Below are positions 1 through 8,675 of a DNA stretch of 64,000 bases, one piece after another. The notes under the pieces were generated by a model, which was not told where the DNA came from, did not search any database, and saw only the letters and a list, made by a program, of their open reading frames with translations. A program made the translations under genes and the position numbers. Source of the DNA: RUG11247 sp045649485 (GTDB taxonomy: Bacteria; Bacillota; Clostridia; Christensenellales; Aristaeellaceae). The DNA lies in the NCBI GenBank assembly GCA_045649485.1, contig JAZRPZ010000020.1, forward strand, positions 1 to 64,000, written 5' to 3'. Each line of letters begins with the position of its first letter. Position 1 is the first letter of the stretch.

Positions 1-658
1 CATGGCTCCGACCCGCCTTACCGATAGCGGTTGCGCCCTTGTTCAGCACGTACATCTCATGACGGGAGTTTACGATGCGGATCAGACCGCGCTCCAGTGC
101 GGATGCGTATGCGGCGAAGGACTGGCCCATGCGAACGGGAACGGCGTCCTGCAGCTGAGTACGGCCCAGCTTGACAACATCCTTGAACTCCTCGGCCTTT
201 GCGTAGAAGGCGTTGATCAGGTCGTTCAGGGTCTTGGTCAGGTGGTTGATCAGCTTAACGGTAGCCAGCTTGCCGGCGGAGGGATGAACGATGTACTCAC
301 CAAGCCTGCCGCCCAGGATCTCGGTGGCACGGTTTGCGATTACTTCGTTGGCGTTCATGTTGGCAGAGGTGCCGGCGCCGCCCTGGATGGGATCGACGAT
401 GAACTGATCGTGCAGCTGACCTTCAAGGATCTCGTCGCAGGCCTGAACGATGGCGTTTTCCATGCGCTTGTCCAGAGAGCCGTTGAGACCGTTTGCGATT
501 GCGCAGGCACGCTTGATCTCGACCAGAGAATTGATCATCTCGGTGCACATCTGAGTATCGGTGATGGGGAAGTTCTCACGGGCACGCAGGCTCTGCACGC
601 CGTAATAAGCACCTTCGGGAATCTGTACGCTTCCGATGGAATCCTTTTCAATACGCAT
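1..658 (-). CDS. aspA: Aspartate ammonia-lyase, N-terminal 219 residues (cut by window edge)
   Basis: Aspartate ammonia-lyase, which reversibly deaminates L-aspartate to fumarate and ammonia in the cytosol. The leftward reading frame starts at ATG 658, preceded by a GGAGG site, and runs off the left edge, so only about the first 219 residues are seen. The N-terminus carries IPEGAYYGVQSLRARENF and then the family signature GGAGTSANMNANEVIANRA, followed by GRTQLQDAVPVRMGQ. The GTSANMN signature is shared with class II fumarases; the opening MRIEKDSIGSV and the aspartase-like spacing favour AspA over FumC. A TTGCAT-17-TATAAT promoter lies just upstream. The signature loop containing the catalytic serine is beyond the edge, so activity cannot be judged here. 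Confidence 0.85.
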   Translation of the reverse strand, partial: MRIEKDSIGSVQIPEGAYYGVQSLRARENFPITDTQMCTEMINSLVEIKRACAIANGLNGSLDKRMENAIVQACDEILEGQLHDQFIVDPIQGGAGTSANMNANEVIANRATEILGGRLGEYIVHPSAGKLATVKLINHLTKTLNDLINAFYAKAEEFKDVVKLGRTQLQDAVPVRMGQSFAAYASALERGLIRIVNSRHEMYVLNKGATAIGKAGRSH

Positions 659-714
659 GGGTATTACCTCCTGTATGTAAAAAACGAAGTTATATTCCGA
701 ATGATTTCCTGCAA

Positions 715-743
715 ATTATACCGCTAACTATGTTAAAATGCAA
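715..743 (-). promoter_or_regulatory. Sigma-A promoter of aspA
   Basis: Read leftward, TTGCAT (738-743) and TATAAT (715-720) are separated by exactly 17 bases. The -10 box lies about 55 bases upstream of the aspA start. The rest of the 659-987 gap is AT-rich and contains only this promoter and the one for the rightward GH3 gene. Confidence 0.6.
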
Positions 744-948
744 GGTAAATGCTCAAATTGACTGAGTAAAGATTTATAATTGCAGTGTATGAATTATTAC
801 TGTGAAGATATATTCAATATGTACATAAAGTTCATGCGGGAAACGGTATCTTTTGCAGGATATGCGATCCGAAAATGTAATTATTATGAAAGAACGCAAT
901 ATCGGAAAGTCAATCCATCAAAAAAATATAGCATTTGAAAGCATATTC

Positions 949-957
949 TGCTATAAT
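949..957 (+). promoter_or_regulatory. Extended -10 promoter element before GH3 gene
   Basis: TGCTATAAT gives a perfect -10 with the TGn extension, 30 bases upstream of the GH3 start. No good -35 is found 17 bases upstream (TAGCAT), as is common for extended -10 promoters. Confidence 0.45.
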
Positions 958-987
958 TCAGTAAATGAAAACAAAGGGGGATTTTGC

Positions 988-3195
988 ATGAAGCCCTATA
1001 TGGATAAATTACTTTCGCCGGCAGAGCGTGCGCAGCTGCTGCTTGCAGAAATGACAGCCGATGAAAAGCTCTGGCAGCTTTCTTCCGAACTTATTATCGA
1101 AATGGGTGAGGACTATGCTGAGCGCCGCGAGCCCCGCCACGGTCATTACCGAAACCCCGGTCACTTTATGCATAACGGCAAGGCAAAGCCCGAAACTCCT
1201 TATAACGTCACGCTGCAGATAAATGCTGATGTGAAGGCCAGCATTGAAGCACAGCCCCATGGCATACCGCCCATTGAAAACGGAGAAGCGCTGCATGGCG
1301 CCCAGTGGGGCATGGCCACATGTTTCCCGCAGCCCATTGCTATGGCTTCTACTTTTGATGACGCGCTGATGGCTGAAGTTGCGGATATCATCGGCAAGGA
1401 ATGCGCTGTTGTAGGCGTAAGACAGGTATTTGCTCCTGTTATAAATATCACCCGCGATTGCCGTTGGGGACGCACTGTAGAGACCTTCGGTGAGGATGTA
1501 CTGCTTTCTTCCAACATGGGCTATGAGATGTGCCGCGGTCTTGAGAAAAACGGCGTTATAGCTACGCCCAAGCATTTTGTTGATAACTATGCCGCAGGCG
1601 GCAGGGATTCCAATTATTCCGATACTTCCGAGCGTACTCTGCGCGAAGTATTCCTGCGCCCCTTTGAGAAGTGCTTCAAGGGCGGCGTTGCCCATTCCGT
1701 AATGCCCGCTTACAACTCCTGGGACGGGCTGCCCTGTTCCTGCAACCGAAAGCTGCTGACATCTATCCTGAGGGATGAATGGGGCTTCGATGGTTTTGCC
1801 GTATCCGATTACGGCGGAGTGGGAAGCGTATGCCGCGCCCATAAGGTTGCCGAGGATACCCCCACTGCACAGGCTATGAGCATCAAAGCCGGTCTTGAGG
1901 TAAATCTGCCCACATCCAGCATAAAGGACCTGCGTGAAGCCTATGCACGCGGCCTTCTCACAGATGCGGATATCGACAAGGCGGTATTCAATGTACTCAG
2001 GATGAAGTTTGCTATCGGACTGTTTGATTCTCCCTATGCCGACCCCGACGCCGCTCAGGCTATGGTGCGCTGTGATGCCCATAAGGAAGTAGCGCTCAGG
2101 GCTGCAAGGGAATCTATGATCCTGCTGAAGAACGATGGTCTGCTGCCCTTCAGTAAAAATGAAGTGCGCAGGATAGGCGTATTCGGTGCCAGCGCAAATG
2201 TGCTGCCCGTAGGCCTCAATTATTCCGGTTCCTACAACGCTCCCTGGACTGCGGATGACGCCAAAACACCTTATCAGTATCTGGGCGAGTACTTTGCGGA
2301 CAGCGCGGAAGTTATCTTTGCAGATGATTCCGATATAGAAAAGGTGGCTGCAGAATGTGATATCTGCCTGTACTTCACTACCATAGTTGAAGGCGAAGGT
2401 ATGGACCGCTGCAACATCACCCTGCCGAAACTTGCCCACAAGGCAAAGCAGGCGGACGAAAATGCTCAGATAATCGGTAAGATAGAATTTGACATCCGCG
2501 AGGATCAGGAGGAGTCCATCCGCAGACTTACCTCTGCCAATGCCAGGACTGCTGTGGTGCTGCTCAACGGTGCGCCCATAGATATGTCTGCATGGATAGA
2601 CGGTGCAAAGGCTGTTGTGGAAGCATGGTATCCCGGCGAGCAGGGTGCACAGGCGATCGTGGAAATGCTCTTTGGCGAATATTCGCCTTCCGCAAAGCTG
2701 CCTATCACTATCCCTCGCTGTGTAGGCCAGCTGCCTCTTTACTATGCATACAAGCCCAGCGGACGCGGCTACGGCTATAACGACAACGACGGTACGCCGC
2801 TCTATGCTTTCGGTCACGGTCTCAGCTATACGGAATTCAGCGTGAGCGATGTTGTTCCCTCTGCCAAGGGAGCCGGTCTCGATATCGCATTCAATATAGC
2901 AAATACCGGTGCTTATGACGGCACAGAAGTCATTCAGGTATACCTCTCCGGAAAGAACTGCGATGTTGTAATGCCCATGAAGGAACTCAAGGCATATAAG
3001 CGCATTACTCTCGATAAGGGTGAAAGCGCAGATGCAGTAATTACTTTGGACGCCGAAGCATTCAGCTACTTTGATCAGGAACTGAAATTCGGCATGCATA
3101 ACGGAGATTACACCGTTATGCTCGGCAATGCCAGCGACAACATACTTCATAAGTTCGAAGTAAAGGTTCGCGGCGGAAAGATCGAGACTGTTTGA
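988..3195 (+). CDS. Glycoside hydrolase family 3 (beta-glucosidase/beta-xylosidase type)
   Basis: A 735-residue retaining exo-beta-glycosidase that should release terminal glucose, xylose or related sugars from oligosaccharides. ATG 988 is chosen over the longer frame from 853 because AAAGGGGG stands directly before it and the upstream residues look random. The N-terminal TIM-barrel part shows GRTVETFGEDV, ATPKHF and the nucleophile motif AVSDYGG, with the nucleophile at Asp274. The second alpha/beta sandwich domain and a C-terminal fibronectin-III-like domain (from about residue 600, containing FGHGLSYTEF) follow. There is no signal peptide, so it acts in the cytosol on imported sugars. It stands alone between its own promoter and a strong terminator. 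The sugar specificity cannot be read from the sequence. Confidence 0.9.
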   Translation: MKPYMDKLLSPAERAQLLLAEMTADEKLWQLSSELIIEMGEDYAERREPRHGHYRNPGHFMHNGKAKPETPYNVTLQINADVKASIEAQPHGIPPIENGEALHGAQWGMATCFPQPIAMASTFDDALMAEVADIIGKECAVVGVRQVFAPVINITRDCRWGRTVETFGEDVLLSSNMGYEMCRGLEKNGVIATPKHFVDNYAAGGRDSNYSDTSERTLREVFLRPFEKCFKGGVAHSVMPAYNSWDGLPCSCNRKLLTSILRDEWGFDGFAVSDYGGVGSVCRAHKVAEDTPTAQAMSIKAGLEVNLPTSSIKDLREAYARGLLTDADIDKAVFNVLRMKFAIGLFDSPYADPDAAQAMVRCDAHKEVALRAARESMILLKNDGLLPFSKNEVRRIGVFGASANVLPVGLNYSGSYNAPWTADDAKTPYQYLGEYFADSAEVIFADDSDIEKVAAECDICLYFTTIVEGEGMDRCNITLPKLAHKAKQADENAQIIGKIEFDIREDQEESIRRLTSANARTAVVLLNGAPIDMSAWIDGAKAVVEAWYPGEQGAQAIVEMLFGEYSPSAKLPITIPRCVGQLPLYYAYKPSGRGYGYNDNDGTPLYAFGHGLSYTEFSVSDVVPSAKGAGLDIAFNIANTGAYDGTEVIQVYLSGKNCDVVMPMKELKAYKRITLDKGESADAVITLDAEAFSYFDQELKFGMHNGDYTVMLGNASDNILHKFEVKVRGGKIETV

Positions 3196-3203
3196 AGTCA
3201 GTC

Positions 3204-3238
3204 AAAAGACCGCACCCCGTAAAGGGATGCGGTCTTTT
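3204..3238 (+). terminator. Rho-independent terminator after GH3 gene
   Basis: AAAAGACCGCA-CCCC and GGGA-TGCGGTCTTTT form a long stem 8 bases after the stop codon; the 3' arm ends in TTTT. Confidence 0.8.
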
Positions 3239-3420
3239 GCATGAGAACCTTTCGGACTCTATCTTCCCGCTGTATTTTTTCGCCGGCAGATGTTCGGTCC
3301 TATGATTGTTTTTTTCGGATGGCAGTAACGTTATCGCAGTTACCGCAGAGCATTATGGACAGGCGCATCATGTTGCATTACATATATCTCTATTCATTAT
3401 AAAAAATGTTAATTTGGGTA

Positions 3421-3449
3421 TTGACAAATTGCGCATGTTAGCGTATAAT
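3421..3449 (+). promoter_or_regulatory. Consensus promoter of tRNA-Trp
   Basis: Perfect TTGACA (3421-3426) and TATAAT (3444-3449) with a 17-base spacer, 25 bases upstream of the mature tRNA 5' end. Confidence 0.85.
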
Positions 3450-3474
3450 AATCATTGTTCGCGAGAGCGAATGT

Positions 3475-3548
3475 AGGGGCATGGTGTAATGGTAACACGT
3501 GGGTCTCCAAAACCTTTGTTGTGGGTTCGAATCCTACTGCCCCTGCCA
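3475..3548 (+). tRNA. tRNA-Trp (anticodon CCA)
   Basis: Complete cloverleaf with encoded CCA. The acceptor stem AGGGGCA pairs with TGCCCCT, the T arm is GTGGG-TTCGAAT-CCTAC, and the anticodon CCA is at 3507-3509. It is transcribed from a perfect promoter and followed 3 bases later by its own terminator. Two decayed copies of this gene lie further right (near 5.0 and 8.85 kb). Confidence 0.95.
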
Positions 3549-3551
3549 GAT

Positions 3552-3583
3552 AGCCGATTTCGAAAGAGATCGGCTGTTTTTTT
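3552..3583 (+). terminator. Terminator after tRNA-Trp
   Basis: AGCCGAT and ATCGGCT form the stem, followed by a run of seven T. The same hairpin recurs after the decayed tRNA copy at 5051-5081. Confidence 0.85.
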
Positions 3584-3612
3584 ATCGTTCCCGGCAAATA
3601 CACTATAGTGAG

Positions 3613-4965
3613 ATGATAAAGGTGCAGCAAAGCAGACTGACTCAGGGGAGCATTCTCAAATCACTGGTACTTTTCTCGCTCCCGATGATTCTGAGCAATA
3701 CGATCAATCTTCTCTTCCATGCAGCAGACGTTGCTGTGCTGGCGTATTTTGCGGATGGCTCCGCGGTAGCGGCCGTCGGTGCATGCGGTTCGCTGATCAC
3801 ACTGATGGTCTCTTTGTTTACCGGACTGTCCACGGGCGCCAGCGTGCTTATTGCAAAACGTGTTGGTGAGAATAACAGACAGGGCACGACAAGAGCCATC
3901 GGTACCGCGCTGACGATTGCCGTGCTTTCCGGATTATTTCTGATGACCGTTTCGCTGCTATTCTCCAGAAGGTTTCTGATACTGATGAATTGCCAGCCCG
4001 ACGTGCTGGATATGGCAGTTCTGTACATGAAGATATACTTTCTTGGCTCGCCGATCATGATGCTCAACACATTCGCAACGGCCGCGCTGATTGCCACCGG
4101 CGACAGCACGCACCCGATGTTTTATTCGAGCCTTTCAGGCGTGATCAATGTTGCGGCGAACGTATTCTTTGTGAAAATCTGTAATCTGCAGGTGGCGGGT
4201 GTTGCAATCGCGACGGTGGGCTCCGCAGCGGTTTCTGTGGTACTTGTGCTGACAAGGCTATTCGGCAAGAGGGGGCGCGGCATGTTGGACCTGCGCAGCC
4301 TGGGGATCAATCGAAACGATCTTTTTGATATTATAAAGGTTGGCGTTCCGACCTGTCTGTGCAGCCTGTCATTCTTCTCTGCAAATGTAATTCTGGCCTC
4401 CGCCGTCAATTCTATCAGCACGGATGCCATGACGGCAAATTCCATATCCGGACAGTTCGACGGCTTCATTTATACGATTGGCGCCGCTATCGCCAGCGCA
4501 ACGTCTGTCATGGTCGCCCAGAATTACGGTGCACGCCGATTCAGCCGCATCAGAAAAACGATCCGCGTCAGCGTTGTATATGTGACGACAGTCAGCATAA
4601 CGCTGGGTATGTTATTCGTTATTCTTGCAGAACCGCTTCTGCGCATTCTGTCGGACAGCGACTCAGTCATCGCCATCGCCAAAGACAGGATGACGCTTTT
4701 GTGCCTTACATACTTCGTGACCAGCATAATGGAGGTATTCTCGTTTTCCCTGCGCGCAATAAAGCGGCAGAAAAGCACAATGGTCGTGGGTGCGGTCTGT
4801 GGCTTTGGTATACGCTGCCTCTGGCGGTTTTTCGTGTGGCCGCTGCGCCCTACGCTTTCCGTTCTGTTTGCCTGTTACGCTGTCAGTGCCTTGGCGGCGA
4901 TTGTGATTTATGTGTTTGTCTACAGAAATGCGCTGAAATCCTTCAATCAGGACCTTGCGGCATAA
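3613..4965 (+). CDS. MATE family multidrug/Na+ antiporter
   Basis: A 450-residue, about 12-helix exporter of the MATE family, expected to expel cationic drugs or metabolites in exchange for Na+ or H+. The N-terminal SILKSLVLFSLPMILSN and the internal pseudo-repeat IIKVGVPTCLCSLSFF match the two six-helix halves, and the length fits the family. ATG 3613 gives the usual MATE N-terminus; the ribosome site before it is weak (TAGTGAG). The gene sits exactly between the tRNA-Trp terminator and a decayed second copy of tRNA-Trp plus the same terminator, so it may have arrived by insertion or duplication at the tRNA. It has no clear promoter of its own, so read-through from tRNA-Trp is possible. Confidence 0.85.
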   Translation: MIKVQQSRLTQGSILKSLVLFSLPMILSNTINLLFHAADVAVLAYFADGSAVAAVGACGSLITLMVSLFTGLSTGASVLIAKRVGENNRQGTTRAIGTALTIAVLSGLFLMTVSLLFSRRFLILMNCQPDVLDMAVLYMKIYFLGSPIMMLNTFATAALIATGDSTHPMFYSSLSGVINVAANVFFVKICNLQVAGVAIATVGSAAVSVVLVLTRLFGKRGRGMLDLRSLGINRNDLFDIIKVGVPTCLCSLSFFSANVILASAVNSISTDAMTANSISGQFDGFIYTIGAAIASATSVMVAQNYGARRFSRIRKTIRVSVVYVTTVSITLGMLFVILAEPLLRILSDSDSVIAIAKDRMTLLCLTYFVTSIMEVFSFSLRAIKRQKSTMVVGAVCGFGIRCLWRFFVWPLRPTLSVLFACYAVSALAAIVIYVFVYRNALKSFNQDLAA

Positions 4966-4992
4966 TAACGGGACGCCGGAAATCTTCCCGCC

Positions 4993-5048
4993 GCACAACG
5001 TATGGGCAAATAACGTTGTTGAGGGTTCGAATTCTACTGCTCCTGCCA
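4993..5048 (+). pseudogene. Decayed tRNA-Trp copy
   Basis: The 3' half (GTTGTTGAGGGTTCGAATTC and TACTGCTCCTGCCA) matches the tRNA-Trp at 3475 with only scattered changes. The D-arm and anticodon region are recognisable but degraded and the CCA anticodon is lost. The 5' acceptor strand is missing. The copy of the tRNA terminator follows directly. Confidence 0.75.
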
Positions 5049-5050
5049 TC

Positions 5051-5081
5051 AGCCGATTTCGAAAGAGATCGGCTGTTTTTT
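5051..5081 (+). terminator. Copy of the tRNA-Trp terminator
   Basis: AGCCGATTTCGAAAGAGATCGGCT followed by T6; the 24-base hairpin is identical to that at 3552-3575, which shows that a tRNA-plus-terminator unit was duplicated. Confidence 0.8.
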
Positions 5082-5166
5082 ATGCTAATTCGGGGACGAG
5101 GGCAGAGTATACCGGGATAAATATTGCATGTCGCTTCCCCGGCTCAGCATTCAGATAAAGGAAAAA

Positions 5167-5202
5167 AACATTCCGGGATGGTTTGCCATCCCGGAATGTT
5201 TT
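5167..5202. terminator. Bidirectional terminator
   Basis: Perfect 15-bp stem (AACATTCCGGGATGG with its complement) around a 4-base loop, with A-run and T-run on the two sides. It separates the rightward MATE region from the leftward kinase gene. Confidence 0.85.
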
Positions 5203-5269
5203 ATATGAAAGCAGATTGTGCCCTGATTGCACCGCCGGAGGCGGGTTTATGAAGTAGGAAAGGTGAGTC

Positions 5270-5872
5270 TTACTTTGTCTGCTCGGCAAGCTGGCGCTCG
5301 ATATCTTCGATCAGCGCCTTCACGTCTATCGTCTCGGGATAGGTCGCGTCCACGTCGATGCGTCCGCCCGGCGCGGTGAAGGAGGTCATGCCCAGCTTTT
5401 CGAATTTCTCGGCAAATTCTTCACGGGTCATCTCATAATCCAGGCTGTCGCCGGGAAGCGGGGGATAGCGGTCCTGCAGAATGTGGCCCAGATGGCGCGC
5501 ATGATTGTTATCGCGCTCAACATAGCGGCGATAGAACACATCGCAGTCGCCGCCGAAGAACACGGTCACGCAGGCGCAGCCGTATTTTTCGATCAGCGCG
5601 CAGACTTCTTCCTTGTTGTCATCGCGGAAATTGTTTATCAGTATGCAGGAGTTGCCTGCTGCAAGCAAGGTATCCGCGGCATGGAGCATCACGCGGGTGG
5701 CGGCAAAATCCATGATTCGTTTCTGTCCGTAATTGGTGAAGCCGATGGTATCAAACAGCACTTCCTTGAAGTTGTCCTTTTCAAGCACAGGATATCCGAA
5801 GTGCGCGCCGCAGGAGCGGGCAAAGGTGGATTTGCCGGATGCGGGCATACCCACGATCAGAATCAGGTTCAT
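5270..5872 (-). CDS. P-loop nucleoside/small-molecule kinase-like protein (AAA_33 type)
   Basis: A 200-residue soluble ATP-binding protein. The Walker A motif GMPASGKST sits at residues 8-16, right after the first beta-strand, as in zeta-toxin-like, gluconate and shikimate kinases and in AAA_33 proteins. The remainder contains LEKDNFKEVLFD, which could bind a phosphoryl acceptor, and a lid-like RRYVERDNN stretch. The start at ATG 5872 has GGAGG before it. It is a single-gene unit facing away from the RpiR operon. The substrate is not recognisable; it is not clearly a toxin because no antitoxin gene is adjacent. Confidence 0.6.
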   Translation of the reverse strand: MNLILIVGMPASGKSTFARSCGAHFGYPVLEKDNFKEVLFDTIGFTNYGQKRIMDFAATRVMLHAADTLLAAGNSCILINNFRDDNKEEVCALIEKYGCACVTVFFGGDCDVFYRRYVERDNNHARHLGHILQDRYPPLPGDSLDYEMTREEFAEKFEKLGMTSFTAPGGRIDVDATYPETIDVKALIEDIERQLAEQTK

Positions 5873-5995
5873 GCAGTTCCTCCTCGCCTGTATCTCAGGC
5901 CTGTCCGGTTTAGTGAATTATAGCATGGAAGATACCAAAATAAAAAGTGTAATCCCTGAAGACGCATGCCGTAAGCCGGTCACTTGGTATATATC

Positions 5996-6024
5996 TTGAC
6001 AGGCAAATGCTACAGTTGTATAAT
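5996..6024 (+). promoter_or_regulatory. Consensus promoter of the RpiR-aldolase operon
   Basis: Perfect TTGACA (5996-6001) and TATAAT (6019-6024) with a 17-base spacer, about 65 bases before the regulator start. Confidence 0.8.
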
Positions 6025-6090
6025 AAAACAAAGTTCCAGAAATTTCAAGTAGTAATGGAAAATTATACCCAAAATTGCCACGGAGGAAGC

Positions 6091-6957
6091 ATGGAAGTAC
6101 TTTCCTGTCTGCTGGAGATCCAGCACCGGTTCGATTCATTGACGCCTGTGGAAAAAAAGATCGCCCGGTATATTTCGGAAAACAGCAGCCGCGTGCCGAT
6201 GATGCCCATTGACGAACTGGCGGAGCAGACCGGCACCGGCAAGTCTGCGATCATCCGCTGCTGCAAGTCGCTGGGATTTGATGGCTACAAGGAGCTGAAA
6301 TTTTCGCTGACGATGGATGTTACGCGGCAGGATAAAAGCGATTACGCCGGCTCTATCGACGCTGATGATACCGCGGAAGCCATCGTCAACAAGATATTTT
6401 CAGCCAATATCAAGACGCTTCAGGACACCTGGCGTCACCTGAATGTAGAGTCGCTGGCGCAGATCGCCCGGGTGATCGCCGGCGCGGACATGTGCTATAT
6501 CTACGGCATCGGCTCCTCGGCGCTGATCGGCGCGGACCTGCAGCACCGCCTGTTTCAATTGGGCTATCGTGCTGCCGCAGTGACGGATGTGACTGCCATG
6601 AAGGATTCCTCGCTGTGCATCAGAAAGGGCGATGTGGCCTTTGCGCTGAGTAATTCCGGCCGCACCATCGCCACAGTAGAGGCCCTGCGCAGGGCGAAGG
6701 AAAACGGCGCGACCACGGTGTGTCTTACCGGATATGCCAACAGCCCGATAACGCAGATTAGCGACCATGTGCTCTGCACCACATCCTATGAATTCAAGTA
6801 CCCGGCCGAGTCCATCGCTTCACGCGTCGCCCGCAATGCTGTCATCGATGCATTGGTGGTCACGCTTTCCACCATCGATTATTCCGGCTCGGTGGAAAAA
6901 ATGCTCCGCATCCGCAATATGCTGGGTGATGTTGAATATCCCACCGCTAAAAAGTAG
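6091..6957 (+). CDS. RpiR-family transcriptional regulator (HTH + SIS)
   Basis: A 288-residue sugar-phosphate-sensing regulator. ATG 6091 is chosen because CGGAGGAAGC precedes it; the upstream 28 codons are not conserved-looking. Residues 1-77 form the HTH_6 domain (LTPVEKKIARYISENS, then LAEQTGTGKSAIIRCCKSLG). Residues about 120-250 form the SIS domain (YIYGIGSSALIG and FALSNSGRT), which in this family binds a phosphosugar. It is the first gene of an operon with a KDPG-type aldolase 51 bases downstream and a hydroxyacid dehydrogenase, so its effector is probably a phosphorylated sugar acid of that pathway. Confidence 0.88.
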   Translation: MEVLSCLLEIQHRFDSLTPVEKKIARYISENSSRVPMMPIDELAEQTGTGKSAIIRCCKSLGFDGYKELKFSLTMDVTRQDKSDYAGSIDADDTAEAIVNKIFSANIKTLQDTWRHLNVESLAQIARVIAGADMCYIYGIGSSALIGADLQHRLFQLGYRAAAVTDVTAMKDSSLCIRKGDVAFALSNSGRTIATVEALRRAKENGATTVCLTGYANSPITQISDHVLCTTSYEFKYPAESIASRVARNAVIDALVVTLSTIDYSGSVEKMLRIRNMLGDVEYPTAKK

Positions 6958-7008
6958 TTTCGTTGTAACTTCAGTATTTATTTGTCTCATAAAAAGAGGA
7001 GGATCATT

Positions 7009-7632
7009 ATGCTTAAAAACGGTATCGTCAACAGGATCGCCGGAACCAAGGTAATGGCAGTCGTTCGCATCAGCACCCGCGAAAGGGCTATCGAGATCGT
7101 AGAGGGCCTGCTCGCCGGCGGAGTTGACGTGATGGAGATAAGCTACAATTCCGATGACGCCACCGACCACATCCGCTATATCGCCCGCAATTATCCCGAT
7201 ATGCTGGTGGGCGCAGGTACTGTGCTGGATTCCGAGACCGCCCGCATCGCCATCGACGCAGGCGCAAAGTTTATCATCGCCCCGACCTTCTCCAAGGATG
7301 TGGCCAAACTCTGCAACCGCTACCAGATCCCGTATTGCCCGGGCTGCACCACATGCAATGAGATGGTGGAGGCTATGGAATACGGCGCATCCTTCATAAA
7401 GTGTTTCCCCATCTCCAATTTCTACGGCCCTGAGCTGGTGAAGATATTCAAGACCCCGCTGCCTCAGATGCCCGTGATGGTATCCGGCGGCGTGAGCATG
7501 GACAATATCGATACATGGCTCAAAAACGGCGCGGACTGCCTGGCCATGGGCGGCCTGCTGACCAAGGGCAGCAAGGATGATATCGCCGCCAGTGCTAAAA
7601 TGGTCATGGAAAGGGTCCACGGCGGAAAATAA
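7009..7632 (+). CDS. eda: KDPG/KHG-type aldolase
   Basis: A 207-residue class I aldolase of the 2-keto-3-deoxy-6-phosphogluconate family, which cleaves KDPG to pyruvate and glyceraldehyde 3-phosphate. ATG 7009 follows GAGGAGGATC at the right spacing. Visible catalytic features are Glu43 in VMEISYNS, the strand motif VGAGTVLD, and the Schiff-base Lys131 in SFIKCFPIS. It lies between the RpiR regulator and a D-2-hydroxyacid dehydrogenase, 22 bases from the latter, in one transcription unit. No KDG kinase or dehydratase is seen nearby, so the true substrate could also be KHG, KDPGal or an unphosphorylated keto-deoxy acid. Confidence 0.88.
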   Translation: MLKNGIVNRIAGTKVMAVVRISTRERAIEIVEGLLAGGVDVMEISYNSDDATDHIRYIARNYPDMLVGAGTVLDSETARIAIDAGAKFIIAPTFSKDVAKLCNRYQIPYCPGCTTCNEMVEAMEYGASFIKCFPISNFYGPELVKIFKTPLPQMPVMVSGGVSMDNIDTWLKNGADCLAMGGLLTKGSKDDIAASAKMVMERVHGGK

Positions 7633-7654
7633 GAGCTTTGTGGGAGGAAACAAA

Positions 7655-8584
7655 ATGCGTAAGATCGTCATTACGCCCCGTGGTTTCTTCAACTACGGCA
7701 AGGAATATATAAGTCAGCTCGAGGAAAAGGGCTTCATCGTGGATGCAAACGGCACCGGCAAAGCCTATACCGTGGAGCAGTTCTACGATCACTGTAAGGA
7801 CGCCGATGCGCTGGTGGTGGGCGTTGAGCAGGTTGACAAGGCCTTCATCGACGCATGTCCCAAGCTCAAGGCCGTGGTAAAGTTCGGCGTGGGCACCGAC
7901 AACATTGATATCCCGTACTGTCATGAAAAGGGCATCTATGTGGGCCGCTGCGTGGGTTCCAACTCCCGCTCCGTAGCCGAACTGGTCATCGCCTTCATCA
8001 TGGCGGAAATGCGCGACCTCATCCTCAGCCTTACCGAGACCAAGGCAGGTGCATGGAACAAGTATACCGGCTGCGAAGTGCTGGGCAAGACGCTGGGCAT
8101 CATCGGTTTTGGTGCTATCGGCCGCCATCTGGCCCGCATGGCCAACGGACTGGGCATGAACGTGCTAGCATACGATGCATTCCCAATCAGCGAAGAGACC
8201 GCCGCCGAGCATAACGTCACTGTCTCCGAACCGGACACTATCTATTCCACTTGTGACTTCATCTCGGTGCATGTTCCTCTGACACCCGAAACCAAGGACA
8301 TGATCGCTGCGCCCCAGCTGGCCAAAATGAAGAAAAACTGCGTGCTCATCAATACCGCCCGCGGCGGCATCGTCAGTGAGACGGACCTCTATCCCGTATT
8401 GAAGGATAAGCGCATCCGCGCCGCATACTTCGACGTATTCACCACCGAGCCCCCCAGGGCGGACGAACCGCTGATGACGCTGAATAACTTCCACCTCACC
8501 CCGCATATCGGCTCCCGTACAGGCGAAGCAGAGGTGAACACCTGCAAAATAGCCACCGAGCAGATACTGCAGGCTTTGGAGTAA
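7655..8584 (+). CDS. D-isomer specific 2-hydroxyacid dehydrogenase (SerA-like)
   Basis: A 309-residue NAD-dependent dehydrogenase. ATG 7655 is preceded by GGGAGG. The nucleotide-binding motif is IIGFGAIGRHLA, and the catalytic Arg, Glu and His are in NTARGGIV, FTTEPP and TPHIGS. There is no C-terminal ACT domain, so it is not the full regulated phosphoglycerate dehydrogenase of serine synthesis. As last gene of the RpiR-Eda unit, it more likely interconverts a 2-keto and 2-hydroxy acid in sugar-acid breakdown. A hairpin terminator about 90 bases downstream ends the operon. Confidence 0.85.
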   Translation: MRKIVITPRGFFNYGKEYISQLEEKGFIVDANGTGKAYTVEQFYDHCKDADALVVGVEQVDKAFIDACPKLKAVVKFGVGTDNIDIPYCHEKGIYVGRCVGSNSRSVAELVIAFIMAEMRDLILSLTETKAGAWNKYTGCEVLGKTLGIIGFGAIGRHLARMANGLGMNVLAYDAFPISEETAAEHNVTVSEPDTIYSTCDFISVHVPLTPETKDMIAAPQLAKMKKNCVLINTARGGIVSETDLYPVLKDKRIRAAYFDVFTTEPPRADEPLMTLNNFHLTPHIGSRTGEAEVNTCKIATEQILQALE

Positions 8585-8675
8585 ACATATGGTACATTGC
8601 TGCATGTCCTGACGATCGGGAGATAATCTTCACATCACCTTTTTGTGATACCCGCGTGTACTGACATGTATGAAA

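Noticed and set aside
1009..3150. A 713-codon minus-strand frame opposite the GH3 gene
   Set aside because: Antisense shadow; no ribosome site and no recognisable domain, whereas the plus strand encodes a complete GH3 enzyme.
3280..3293. Possible second LexA box near GTTCG
   Set aside because: Only the right half-site matches the SOS consensus; the left half is CCGGC instead of CGAAC.
3409..3630. A 73-codon minus-strand frame over tRNA-Trp
   Set aside because: Reads the complement of the tRNA gene and its terminator; not a protein.
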